Assembly (NCBI GenBank): GCA_934394985.1
Contig: CAKRRF010000006.1
Coordinates: 1-64,000 of the forward strand
Reading direction: 5' to 3'
DNA: 64,000 nt
From: an uncultured Marvinbryantia sp.
GTDB lineage: Bacteria > Bacillota > Clostridia > Lachnospirales > Lachnospiraceae
In this document: piece after piece, positions 35,268 through 44,500 of the stretch
Position numbering within the stretch: the first letter of the stretch is position 1
How the letters are laid out: each line of letters begins with the position of its first letter
Made by a program: the position numbers and the translations under genes
The notes under the pieces: generated by a model
Seen by the model: only the letters and a program-made list of their open reading frames with translations
Databases searched by the model: none
Told to the model about the DNA's origin: nothing

Positions 35268-36785
35268 TTGGAAGCTGGTGTAGTATTAAAAATGAAAGGA
35301 ATCTGCATGGAATTCCCAGGCGTAAAAGCGCTGGAAGATGTAGATTTTACATTAAAAAAAGGTGAAATCCGTGCACTGATGGGAGAAAACGGTGCCGGTA
35401 AATCCACACTGATCAAATGTCTGACCGGTGTCAATAAGTTCCAGAAAGGTGAGATATTCCTGGATGGACAGCAGATTGTAAATAAAGATACCATGGATGC
35501 CCAGAAAAAGGGTATTGCTACTGTATATCAGGAGGTAAACCTTTGTCCGAATCTTTCCGTTGCGGAGAATCTTTATATCGGACGTGAGCCTCTGACAAAG
35601 CTTGGGACTGTAAACAGAAAAGCGATGAACAGACAGGCAGCAGCTCTGATGAAAGAGCTGGACCTGGATGTAGATGTGACAAGAAATCTTGAAGAATATT
35701 CACTGGCATTGCAGCAGATGATTGCGATTGCCCGTGCTGTAGATATGGAAAGTAAGGTACTGATTCTGGATGAACCGACCTCTTCTCTGGATGATAATGA
35801 GGTAGAGAAGCTGTTTACTATGATGCGGAATCTGAAAGCGAAAGGGGTAGCGATTATCTTCGTTACTCATTTCCTGGAACAGGTATATGCCGTATGTGAC
35901 GGAATCACGGTACTGAGAAATGGAACGCTGGTTGGAGAATACGAAATCGCAGAACTGCCGAGAGTAAAGCTGGTAGCTGCTATGATGGGTAAGGATTTTG
36001 ATGATCTGGCAGCGATTAAACCGGAAAATACCGGCGACAAACGTAAAGAGCCAATGGTTATTGATGCAAAAGGCCTCAGTCATGCAGGCACCATCAAACC
36101 ATTTGATCTGGAGATTCATAAGGGAGAAGTCATCGGCCTGACCGGTCTTCTCGGTTCCGGACGAAGCGAGCTGGCCCGTGCCATTTATGGTGCAGACAGA
36201 GCTCAGACAGGTACCTTAAAAGTAAAAGGAAAAGAAGTAAAGATCAAACAGCCGATTGATGCTATGAAACTTGGCATGGGACTGCTTCCGGATGACCGTA
36301 AAGCAGAAGGTATTATCGGAGATTTGTCCATTCGTGAAAACATTATTCTGGCGATTCAGGCAAAAGCCGGCATACTGAAACGTATTCCGATGGCAAAACA
36401 GATTGAGATTACCGATAAATATATTGATTTACTTCAGATCAAATGTGCCAGCCGTGAGACTCTGATCAAACAGCTCTCCGGTGGTAATCAGCAGAAGGTT
36501 ATTTTGGCCCGCTGGCTGGCAACCAATCCAGATTTCCTGATCCTGGACGAGCCGACCCGTGGTATTGATATCGGTACCAAGACCGAGATTCAGAAGCTGG
36601 TTCGCCAGCTGGCAGATGAAGGTAAGAGCCTGATCTTCATTTCTTCTGAAATCGAAGAGATGCTTCGTACCTGCAACCGTATGGCGGTTCTTCGAGACGG
36701 CGCTAAGGTTGGAGAAATTGAGGAATGTGACATGAACCAGATGAATGTCATGAAAGCAATTGCAGGAGGTGATAAGAATGAGTAG
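35268..36785 (+). CDS. sugar ABC transporter ATP-binding protein (YtfR-like)
   Basis: The protein has two ABC domains in one chain, as in RbsA, MglA and YtfR. The first has Walker A GENGAGKST near residue 38 and the signature region LEEYSLALQQMIAIARA (altered from LSGGQ). The second has GLLGSGRSE in the Walker A place and a full LSGGNQQK. I start at the TTG at 35268, 5 bases after GGGAGGAG; the GTG at 35250 lies before the ribosome site. The result is 505 residues. It powers the permease pair that follows. Its end overlaps the first permease by 8 bases. Confidence 0.92.
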   Translation: MEAGVVLKMKGICMEFPGVKALEDVDFTLKKGEIRALMGENGAGKSTLIKCLTGVNKFQKGEIFLDGQQIVNKDTMDAQKKGIATVYQEVNLCPNLSVAENLYIGREPLTKLGTVNRKAMNRQAAALMKELDLDVDVTRNLEEYSLALQQMIAIARAVDMESKVLILDEPTSSLDDNEVEKLFTMMRNLKAKGVAIIFVTHFLEQVYAVCDGITVLRNGTLVGEYEIAELPRVKLVAAMMGKDFDDLAAIKPENTGDKRKEPMVIDAKGLSHAGTIKPFDLEIHKGEVIGLTGLLGSGRSELARAIYGADRAQTGTLKVKGKEVKIKQPIDAMKLGMGLLPDDRKAEGIIGDLSIRENIILAIQAKAGILKRIPMAKQIEITDKYIDLLQIKCASRETLIKQLSGGNQQKVILARWLATNPDFLILDEPTRGIDIGTKTEIQKLVRQLADEGKSLIFISSEIEEMLRTCNRMAVLRDGAKVGEIEECDMNQMNVMKAIAGGDKNE

Positions 36786-37839
36786 TCTGAAAAAACTGAC
36801 ACAGAAGCGCTTGTTCCTGCCGATTTTCAGTATGATCTTAGTTATGCTCATCAACGTGATTTACGATATTGCATGTGGAAATATGCCACTTCAGTTCTTC
36901 CTGATTACGATTAAAAACGGAGTATTATACGGACGTCTTATTGATGTTCTGAATCGAGGCAGTGAGATCGCTATTCTGGCAATCGGTATGACACTGGTCG
37001 TATCCTCTTCCGCAGGAACAGATATTTCTGTCGGATCTGTTATGAGTCTGTACGCAGGTGTCTGCTGTATGATTCTGGCAGGTTATGGTAATGTAAACGT
37101 GTCTAAGTATGCACATCCGTTACTGGTTGGTATTCTCGGCGGTCTGGCAGTTACCACAATCTGTGGTCTGTTCAATGGTCTTCTGGTAGCTTATCTGAAT
37201 ATTCAGCCGATGGTGGCCACGTTGATTCTATGGTCGGCGGGGCGTGCAATAGGACTTTTGCTTTGCAACAGCCAGATCGTATATGTGCGCGTACCTTCTT
37301 TCCAGAAGCTTGGTGCTTATACAGGAATTATTCCTACTCCTATTATCGTGGCGGCTATCTGTATTGCGATTGCAGCATGTGTACTGAAGTTTACAGCACT
37401 CGGAACCTATATTCAGAGTGTTGGTATTAATAAAAAGGCATCCAGAATTGCCGGATTTAACTCTTCCAAGATTATTCTGCTGACCTACATCATTTGTGGT
37501 CTGTGTGCAGGTCTGGCAGGTATGGTGGCAACTTCCCGTATCTATTCAGCAGATACCAATAACATTGGTCTGAACATGGAAATGGATGCCATCCTTTCGG
37601 TAGCTCTTGGTGGCAACAGCCTGGGCGGCGGTAAGTTTAATCTGGCAGGTTCTATTATCGGAGCTTATACCATTCAGGCGATTACCACAACCCTGTATGC
37701 ATTGGGAGTATCTTCCGCACAGGCGCCTGTATTCAAGGCCATCGTTGTGATCCTGATTGTAGTTATTCAGGCTGAACCATTTAAAGCTTATATGAAGAAG
37801 CTGACAGCAAAAAGAACACAGGCAAAGGAGGCAGCATAA
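36778..37839 (+). CDS. sugar ABC transporter permease (YtfT-like)
   Basis: The ATG at 36778 follows AGGAGG at 36764-36769; the frame is open upstream only into the ATPase gene. The 353-residue membrane protein has about 8-10 spans, with the ribose-permease motifs SSAGTDISVGSVM and FNGLLVAYLNIQPMVATL. GGNSLGGGKFNLAGSIIGA is in the last third. It is one half of a heterodimeric channel with the next gene. The overlap with the ATPase gene suggests coupled translation. Confidence 0.92.
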   Translation: MSSLKKLTQKRLFLPIFSMILVMLINVIYDIACGNMPLQFFLITIKNGVLYGRLIDVLNRGSEIAILAIGMTLVVSSSAGTDISVGSVMSLYAGVCCMILAGYGNVNVSKYAHPLLVGILGGLAVTTICGLFNGLLVAYLNIQPMVATLILWSAGRAIGLLLCNSQIVYVRVPSFQKLGAYTGIIPTPIIVAAICIAIAACVLKFTALGTYIQSVGINKKASRIAGFNSSKIILLTYIICGLCAGLAGMVATSRIYSADTNNIGLNMEMDAILSVALGGNSLGGGKFNLAGSIIGAYTIQAITTTLYALGVSSAQAPVFKAIVVILIVVIQAEPFKAYMKKLTAKRTQAKEAA

Positions 37840-37840
37840 G

Positions 37841-38857
37841 ATGAAAAAGTCAAAAATCAGCAGTAATAATTTGCTGCTCCTGATCACAATTGTACTGTTT
37901 TTCGCAATGTACCTGGCAGGATGCGGAGTATATGCAAGTAAAGGATTCACAAAAGCACAGAACTTTATGAACATTTTGATTAACAATGCGGGCCTGATCT
38001 GTGTAACAGCAGGTATGACCTGCGTGATGCTGACAGGTGGAATCGATATCTCTGTTGGTTCACTGATTGCCATGGACTGTATGATTCTGGCAGTTGGTAT
38101 TGAACGCTGGCACTGGAGCAGCCCGGCACTGATGCTGTTCATTCTGGCTATCGGTATTGTATTTGGATTTGTACAGGGCTTCTGTATCGCTTATCTGGAC
38201 ATTCAGCCATTTATTGTCACCATGGCGGGACTGTTCTTTGCCCGTGGTATGACAGCAGTGATCTGTAAGGAACAGGTCAGTATTGTATCCGATAAAATCT
38301 TCACGGCGCTGTCTAATTTTAAGATTCAGTTTCCATTTGGCGGAGTTGTAAATAAAAAAGGTGTACTGGTGCTTCCTTATATCCGTATCACAGTCATTGT
38401 GGCATTGATTGTAGTAGTTGCAATTTATCTGATGCTGAAGTATACTAAATTCGGCCGCAGCATTTATGCAATTGGCGGAAATCAGCAGTCTGCAACCCTG
38501 ATGGGACTTGATGTAAAGAAGACAAAACTGAAGACCTATATGTTATCCAGCTTCCTGACATCTATCGGCGGAATCTGCTTCTGCCTGAATACGATGGCTG
38601 GAACAACAACACAGGCAACCGGACTGGAAATGGATGCCATTTCCTCAGCTGTCATCGGTGGAACACTTCTGACAGGCGGTGTGGGAAATGTCATCGGATC
38701 ACTCTTTGGAGTATTGATCAACGGTACCATTTCCGCACTGGTAAAGGCGAACGGTAAACTGATCAGTTCCTGGGCGAATATCGTAACAGCGATACTGCTT
38801 TGCTTCTTCATTATTTTGCAGAGTATTTTCGCTAAGATCAAAGAAAGTAAAAAATAA
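37841..38857 (+). CDS. sugar ABC transporter permease (YjfF-like)
   Basis: The 338-residue membrane protein is the second permease: TGGIDISVGSLIAMDCM, FCIAYLDIQPFIVTMAGL, and GGTLLTGGVGNVIGSLFG. It begins two bases after the first permease stops. The N-terminus has a cysteine in MYLAGCGVYASKG that looks like a lipobox, but the surrounding chain is a membrane span typical of the family, so I take it as chance. A terminator follows at 38866. Confidence 0.9.
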   Translation: MKKSKISSNNLLLLITIVLFFAMYLAGCGVYASKGFTKAQNFMNILINNAGLICVTAGMTCVMLTGGIDISVGSLIAMDCMILAVGIERWHWSSPALMLFILAIGIVFGFVQGFCIAYLDIQPFIVTMAGLFFARGMTAVICKEQVSIVSDKIFTALSNFKIQFPFGGVVNKKGVLVLPYIRITVIVALIVVVAIYLMLKYTKFGRSIYAIGGNQQSATLMGLDVKKTKLKTYMLSSFLTSIGGICFCLNTMAGTTTQATGLEMDAISSAVIGGTLLTGGVGNVIGSLFGVLINGTISALVKANGKLISSWANIVTAILLCFFIILQSIFAKIKESKK

Positions 38858-38865
38858 GACATACC

Positions 38866-38896
38866 AAAAGGGGCCTGACAACAGGTCCCTTTTTTT
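38866..38896 (+). terminator. terminator after the permease genes
   Basis: AAAAGGGGCCTG (38866-38877) pairs with CAGGTCCCTTTT (38882-38893) with one G-U pair, followed by T's. The lipoprotein gene starts 10 bases later without a visible promoter, so read-through probably feeds it. Confidence 0.8.
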
Positions 38897-38906
38897 CGGA
38901 GGATTC

Positions 38907-39944
38907 ATGAACAGACAGATAGCAGCAGGGGGAATAATACTTGGAAGCGTGATATTATTAAGCGGATGCCAGGTGACAGAGGAACGGCAAAGTGAAACAG
39001 CTTATACATCAACAATCAGTCAGACGGAAACAGAGATTGATGAGAACCTGATAGTTGTGGGAGTATCCCAGGTAGGGGCAGAATCAGACTGGAGAATTGC
39101 GCAGACGAATTCCATTAAAGAGTCTCTGACTGCTGAGAATGGATTTTATATGATTTTTGATAATGCGCAGCAAAAACAGGAAAATCAGATCAAGGCAGTA
39201 CGAAATTTTATTCTTCAGGAGGTAGATTATATCGTTTTGGATCCGATTGTGGTAAGTGGATGGGAAACTGTACTGCAGGATGCAAAAGATGCTAACATTC
39301 CTGTGATTCTGGTCGATCGCGATGTGGAAGTGGAGGATGACAGTCTGTATGTCACCAGTGTGGTGACGGATATGGTGGCAGAAGGACGCAATGCCGGCTA
39401 CTGGCTGGAGGATTATCTGGAAAAACAGGGAAGAGAAGATGAAGATATTCAGATTGTTATGCTGCTGGGAACGGAAGGAGCATCTGCACAGATCGGCCGT
39501 ACGGAAGGATTTACAGAAATAGCAGGCCAGCATGAGAACTGGAAGATACTGGAGCAGATTGACGGGGATTTTACGCAGGCCAAAGGACGGGAATCCATGG
39601 AGACGCTTCTGAAGAAATATGATGACATTGATGTGGTAATCAGTGAAAATGACAATATGACATTTGGCGCCATAGATGCAATACAGGATGCCGGCAGGAG
39701 CTGTGGACCGGGAGGAGATATGATCATGATCTCCTTTGATGCGGTTCGGGCAGCACTGGAGGCTATGCAGGCGGGAGAAATCAATGCAGACTTTGAATGC
39801 AATCCGCTTCAGGGACCAAAGCTTGTGGAGACGATCAAACGTCTGGAAAATGGAGAAAAAGTAGAAAAAGTGCAGTATATTGAAGAAACTTATTTTGACA
39901 CAACGATGGATCTGGAAAGTCTGATCCGAGAGAGGGTATATTAG
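38907..39944 (+). CDS. second sugar-binding lipoprotein (YtfQ-like)
   Basis: The 345-residue protein has a clear lipoprotein signal (GSVILLSGCQVTEE, lipid Cys21), followed by a short Ser/Thr/Glu linker and a YtfQ-like binding domain (VVGVSQVGAESDWRIAQTN, KAVRNFILQEVDYIVLDPI). It aligns along its length with the binding protein at 34132, but the pocket region differs (PILV-type DRDVEVEDDSLYV). It may be a second importer subunit, or a sugar sensor that presents ligand to the YesM-type kinase as in other sugar two-component systems. The second idea is inference. GGAGG precedes the ATG. Confidence 0.88.
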   Translation: MNRQIAAGGIILGSVILLSGCQVTEERQSETAYTSTISQTETEIDENLIVVGVSQVGAESDWRIAQTNSIKESLTAENGFYMIFDNAQQKQENQIKAVRNFILQEVDYIVLDPIVVSGWETVLQDAKDANIPVILVDRDVEVEDDSLYVTSVVTDMVAEGRNAGYWLEDYLEKQGREDEDIQIVMLLGTEGASAQIGRTEGFTEIAGQHENWKILEQIDGDFTQAKGRESMETLLKKYDDIDVVISENDNMTFGAIDAIQDAGRSCGPGGDMIMISFDAVRAALEAMQAGEINADFECNPLQGPKLVETIKRLENGEKVEKVQYIEETYFDTTMDLESLIRERVY

Positions 39945-39961
39945 TTAAGAAGAAAAAGATG

Positions 39962-40004
39962 GGGCATCACACTAACCTGGTTAGTGTGGTGCCCACTTTT
40001 TGTT
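39962..40004. terminator. bidirectional terminator
   Basis: GGGCATCACACTAA (39962-39975) pairs with TTAGTGTGGTGCCC (39981-39994), loop CCTGG, with T-rich tails on both strands. The TAA stop of the minus-strand regulator lies in its 3' arm. Confidence 0.85.
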
Positions 40005-41420
40005 TTCGAAATCGTTTATGCGCTGTTCCAGCAATTGAAGACAGTGATCGGTAGAATAGACCATCGGGCTTCCTGGAAGAGACTGTACAAAGTCGTAAAA
40101 GATATTGCAAAGTGTTTTTTCAGTAATATGAATATTACAACAATATGCGCCAAAGAGAAAAGCATTGGTAGGATAAATATGAAGCCCGGTAGTAGGATTT
40201 ACATAAATAGCCAGATAATCCGGGAGCTGCAGCTGCATTGGTCTGGTGATCAGACCTGTTAGCCGTCCGGTACGGATATCATCCTGAAGCTGGCGAAGCA
40301 TACCAATGATGTCTGTCTGTTCAAGGGCTGGGACATATTCAGGAGGCAGATCCTCCAGGATTCTGTTTTCCAACAGATCCGTCAGCCCTTTTTCTGAAAA
40401 AATGGTGCAATATTTTGGAATCTGACGCAGCCTGGAAAAATGTTGCTCAACCAGATGAAATACGGCTTCATACGGCAGATCCTGTTGTTTCAGATACTTT
40501 GCAATGATGTCTTTGGTAATATAACGCCCAGGACATGGCTGAGCCATCAAAATCTGCAGTTCATTCGGTGAAGTCGAATCAATGTGCTCATGAAGAATAC
40601 TGACCAGATCGGTGTCACAGTGGGTTAACGGATCACAACATTCCAGAAGATTGTGAAAATGTTCGGTAAAATAATCAACCAGGGGCTCTTTCTTCTGGAT
40701 CTGAGCGGTAGACAGATCTCCGGCAAACTGCAGCAGATAATTTGGTGTAATAATATAATAACTCATCGGTGTTAAAGTCACAGATACAGAGTTTTCATGA
40801 AAATAATACGGGCGGTACTGTCCTTTCGAAGCCAGAGAAAGAGGAATCACCGCACGTAAAAACTGTAGGTTATCAATGACCGCATCCGTGCTGGAATGAA
40901 ACTGCAGCAGCTGATTGACTGTAAATTGCTGTCCGGATAACCATAGCTCCATCAGTTCCATAGTGAGATCCAGATTCACCGGAAGGAAGAAATTAAACTC
41001 ACAGTTTTTAGAACTGGAACTTTCCTGGAATAAAAGAGTGTGTATGGCACTGCGAATGGCATATTCTCCTTTTAATACGGTTTCATCGACCGTCCTCTGT
41101 GGTACATGCAAAGCCGTTGCAGAAGACTGATACGGCAGAGTAGACAGATGATTTAGCAGATCACAGACTGCCTGACGGTTTCGATAATTTTCTTCACCCT
41201 GTAAAAGAATATAGTACAGACGGAAAAATTCATGACGCTCATCTATAGTAAGGTTAAAGTGGCGTGCAAGATTCTGCACAACTTTATAAGAAAGAATCCG
41301 CTCGTCTGCAAGAGCCTTATGAATGGAGGTACGTTCCGCTCCAATACTGCGTGAAACCGCAGATACAGATTCACCGCTCCGCTTTATGATGCGGCGAAGA
41401 TATTCGCTGAATTTAGACAT
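39981..41420 (-). CDS. XRE-type DNA-binding regulator with large C-terminal domain
   Basis: I start at the ATG at 41420, placed by GAGGG 7 bases upstream; the open frame extends further but with no ribosome site. The 479-residue protein has an N-terminal helix-turn-helix (SEYLRRIIKRSGESVSAVSRSI, then ERTSIHKALADERIL, as separate pieces), like XRE/Cro repressors. The remaining 400 residues have no domain I know; they are helical with several histidines. It is divergent from the giant surface protein gene 177 bases away and could control it, or the transporter cluster behind it. Its stop lies inside the shared terminator. Confidence 0.75.
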   Translation of the reverse strand: MSKFSEYLRRIIKRSGESVSAVSRSIGAERTSIHKALADERILSYKVVQNLARHFNLTIDERHEFFRLYYILLQGEENYRNRQAVCDLLNHLSTLPYQSSATALHVPQRTVDETVLKGEYAIRSAIHTLLFQESSSSKNCEFNFFLPVNLDLTMELMELWLSGQQFTVNQLLQFHSSTDAVIDNLQFLRAVIPLSLASKGQYRPYYFHENSVSVTLTPMSYYIITPNYLLQFAGDLSTAQIQKKEPLVDYFTEHFHNLLECCDPLTHCDTDLVSILHEHIDSTSPNELQILMAQPCPGRYITKDIIAKYLKQQDLPYEAVFHLVEQHFSRLRQIPKYCTIFSEKGLTDLLENRILEDLPPEYVPALEQTDIIGMLRQLQDDIRTGRLTGLITRPMQLQLPDYLAIYVNPTTGLHIYPTNAFLFGAYCCNIHITEKTLCNIFYDFVQSLPGSPMVYSTDHCLQLLEQRINDFENKKWAPH

Positions 41421-41525
41421 AAATATTCCCTCAAATCGTGTAATGTTATGTTTCATTGTATCATATTTACAACGAATTAGCTGTGACAGAATGCGATAAA
41501 AAGCTGTCACACTTTCTGGCACATG

Positions 41526-41554
41526 TTGTAGGGGGCGGCGATATTTCCTATAAT
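41526..41554 (+). promoter_or_regulatory. promoter of the giant surface protein gene
   Basis: TTGTAG (41526-41531), 17-base spacer, TATAAT (41549-41554). GGAGGAG lies at 41584-41590 before the ATG at 41598. An imperfect repeat AGCTGTGACA/TGTCACA-type (AGCTGTGACAG and AGCTGTCACAC, about 41481-41516) lies upstream and could be an operator. Confidence 0.7.
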
Positions 41555-41597
41555 AATAGTATTCCATACGAATAGTAGAAAATGGAGGAGCGAGGGT

Positions 41598-44500
41598 ATG
41601 AAAGAAAAAAGAAAGAGAAAAATATTGGTGGTCTTAGTACTTGCCATGATGCTGGTATTGTTACCACAGCGGTATGCAGAGGCTTCTTACACGCAAGCCG
41701 GAGTATCAGCACAGCTGGAACAGTTGATTAGTCAGTATGTAGGAAAACAATTTACGGGAACTTTTGCTGGAGGAAGCCAGTGCTATGGATTTGCGCATAT
41801 GATTTTTAACAATCTGTTTTCAAGGGGTAGTAAAAATGTCGGATCTTATGCAGATACAGCGAAATGGAAGTTTACCAGTCCGGCCAGTGATATTACTACG
41901 ATTGGCATACTGAATCCGGGATATTCCATGGCAGATCTGGAAAATCTTCTGGTAAAGGCGGCTCCAGGAGACTATATTCAGTTACGTCGGCGGGGGAAAG
42001 ATACCCCCCATTCTCTTATCGTAGCAGGAATCGATATCACGTCAAAGACCATTCGAATTTTTGATTCGAATAAGCAGGCTAAGTTGCTAAATGCCTGCTA
42101 TACGCAGACATTTCAAAAATTTTATGATGATAATGATGGTGTAAGTTTGTACCGCTATTATGATTATTATCCGGATGGTCCTACTTATGAAGAAGGAAAA
42201 TATCGAGTGTCTACCTCGTCTGGTCTTCCATTGATTTTGCGTGCAGGAGCAGGATCAAACTATGAAAATAAGGCAAGTATTCCAAATGGAACAGAACTGG
42301 TAGTAACGCAGGTAAATGGTTCCTGGGGATATGTAAACTATAATGGCAGTTATGGATGGGTGAGCCTTGTATATTGTACTTATATTGGGGCAGGAGAACA
42401 TACACATTCATTTACAGAATTCCTTTTTGTAGAAAAAGATCATCCGCATTACAAATGCTATAAATGTTCAAAATGTGATGAGGTCTTCAGAAACACCAGT
42501 GAGCCGACGATTTATGATGGCTGTGAAAATGGAATATGTAAATATACAGGACTTGGAGATACATTTTATGCCAGAATCATAAAAGCAGATGTACAGTTAC
42601 CACTGAAAAACACAAATCCTGGGGTGGCGGTAGCCAATGTTGCTCTTGGAACGGAAACAGGTGGACGTGATACCATTTGGAAGTTTGTGAAACAGGACAA
42701 TGATGCCTATGTAATCTATTCCTGTGCAGATGGACAATGCTTGGATATGGATAATGGAACGGCAAAGCCTGTCCGTGGACAGAACCTTTCTCTTTATGAA
42801 TATGGGAAAGGTGCACATCAGCAATGGTATGTTACAAAAGCTGGTATTCCATGGTGGTCGGAGGACTGCTATAGTTTTGAACCATTATCTAATACAGAGT
42901 TAGCAATTGACATTTATGATAATGGAAGTCAAGCAGGAGATAATGCCTGGATTCATACTCGAAACAATACAGCGGCACAAAAGTTCAATATCGAAATACT
43001 GGATCAGGGATTTACACTAAAAGAACCGGAACTTCTGGTCTTTAACGGAAGTTCCTTGAAAAATACCACAATCCAGTGGGCGGCAGTGGATCATGCAATG
43101 TCTTATGATATTGATATTACGGATGCGAATGGAACTGCTGTTGTATCAGAAAAGAATTATACGGGAACATCGTATAGCAAATTCTTGCCGGTTGGCTCCT
43201 ATAAGATAAAAGTGACTGCAAAAAATACTATGTATGAAGATCTCAAGGCGGAGAGTAAAACCATTTCTATCACGATTAAACAGGAGAGTGGGGATAAGGT
43301 TGCCAGCATACTCAGAAATAACAAAGAATATACGCTGTATGATTATGGTTTGACATGGGAAGAAGCAAAAGCATTCTGTGAAGAGAATGGCGGAAGACTT
43401 CTGGAGATCACAAGTGAACAGGAGCAGCAGATTGTAGAGGAATTGTTAAAATCCGGAACCTATGATTTTTATTGGCTCGGTCTGACGGATGTGGAAACAG
43501 AAGGAACTTTTAAGTGGGAGAGTGGAGCAGCACTTTCTTATACAAACTGGAGTGAGAATGAACCGAATAATGCAGGAGAAGGGGAGGACTATGGAACTCT
43601 GTATCGTTCCAGCGGAAAATGGAATGATGTGACGATTCAGGGAGGTCTGGAGAGTAAAACCGGAATTATCATGCAAAAAGATTATGTGCCGGTAACGAAA
43701 GTAGATTTGGGCTATGAACAGATGTATATTCCGTTAGGGCAGACATGGAATCTCTGGCAGGGAAAGATTACACCATCGAATGCAACAAATGGAGCGATTG
43801 AAAATCTTACATTTACCGTGTCAGATGAAACTATCTTAAAGCAGATGACAGATGCAAAGACAGTAAAGGCGGTAAAAACCGGAAGTACTGAAGTGAAAGC
43901 AACTTCTCAAGATGGACCATTTGCTACCGCTCAGATTACTGTTTTTGATATAGCACTTCAAGAAAAAGCTTTGGAACTGAATATTGGAGATACAGCTACG
44001 CTGACAGATAGTATTGCACCAGAGACTATTACTAATGTTATGACGAAGAAGTGGAGCAGTTCGAATCCGGATATTGTATCTGTAGATGCGACTACAGGAG
44101 AGTTGACCGCATTGGCACAGGGAGAGTCAACAATCACTGTGTCAGCATCATGTGGTGGCTCTGAAGCAGCGTCAGCTTCCTGCCTTGTTAAGGTATGTGT
44201 CCCAGCAGAGGGTATAGCTCTGTCTCAGGCAGAAGTAACCTTGAGTCTTGGTGAATCCAAGCAGATGACTCTGAGCTATTACCCAGAGAACTGTGATCGT
44301 TCCGATCAGGAATATTGGTTCAGTGGAGATGAGTCGGTTGTAACAGTAGATAATAGCGGAAACATCACGGCAAAAGGTTATGGTCAGACACAGATCTATG
44401 TGGTGGCTGGAAAACTTCGAGCTATGTGCTATGTGACGGTTCAACAAGAACTGACAGGTATTCAGGTGAAAGAAACTTCGCTTCAATTAACAGAAGGTGA

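Noticed and set aside
37841..38000. Lipoprotein reading of the YjfF-like permease (AGC near residue 28)
   Set aside because: The segment is the first membrane span of a permease, and the family is not lipid-anchored.
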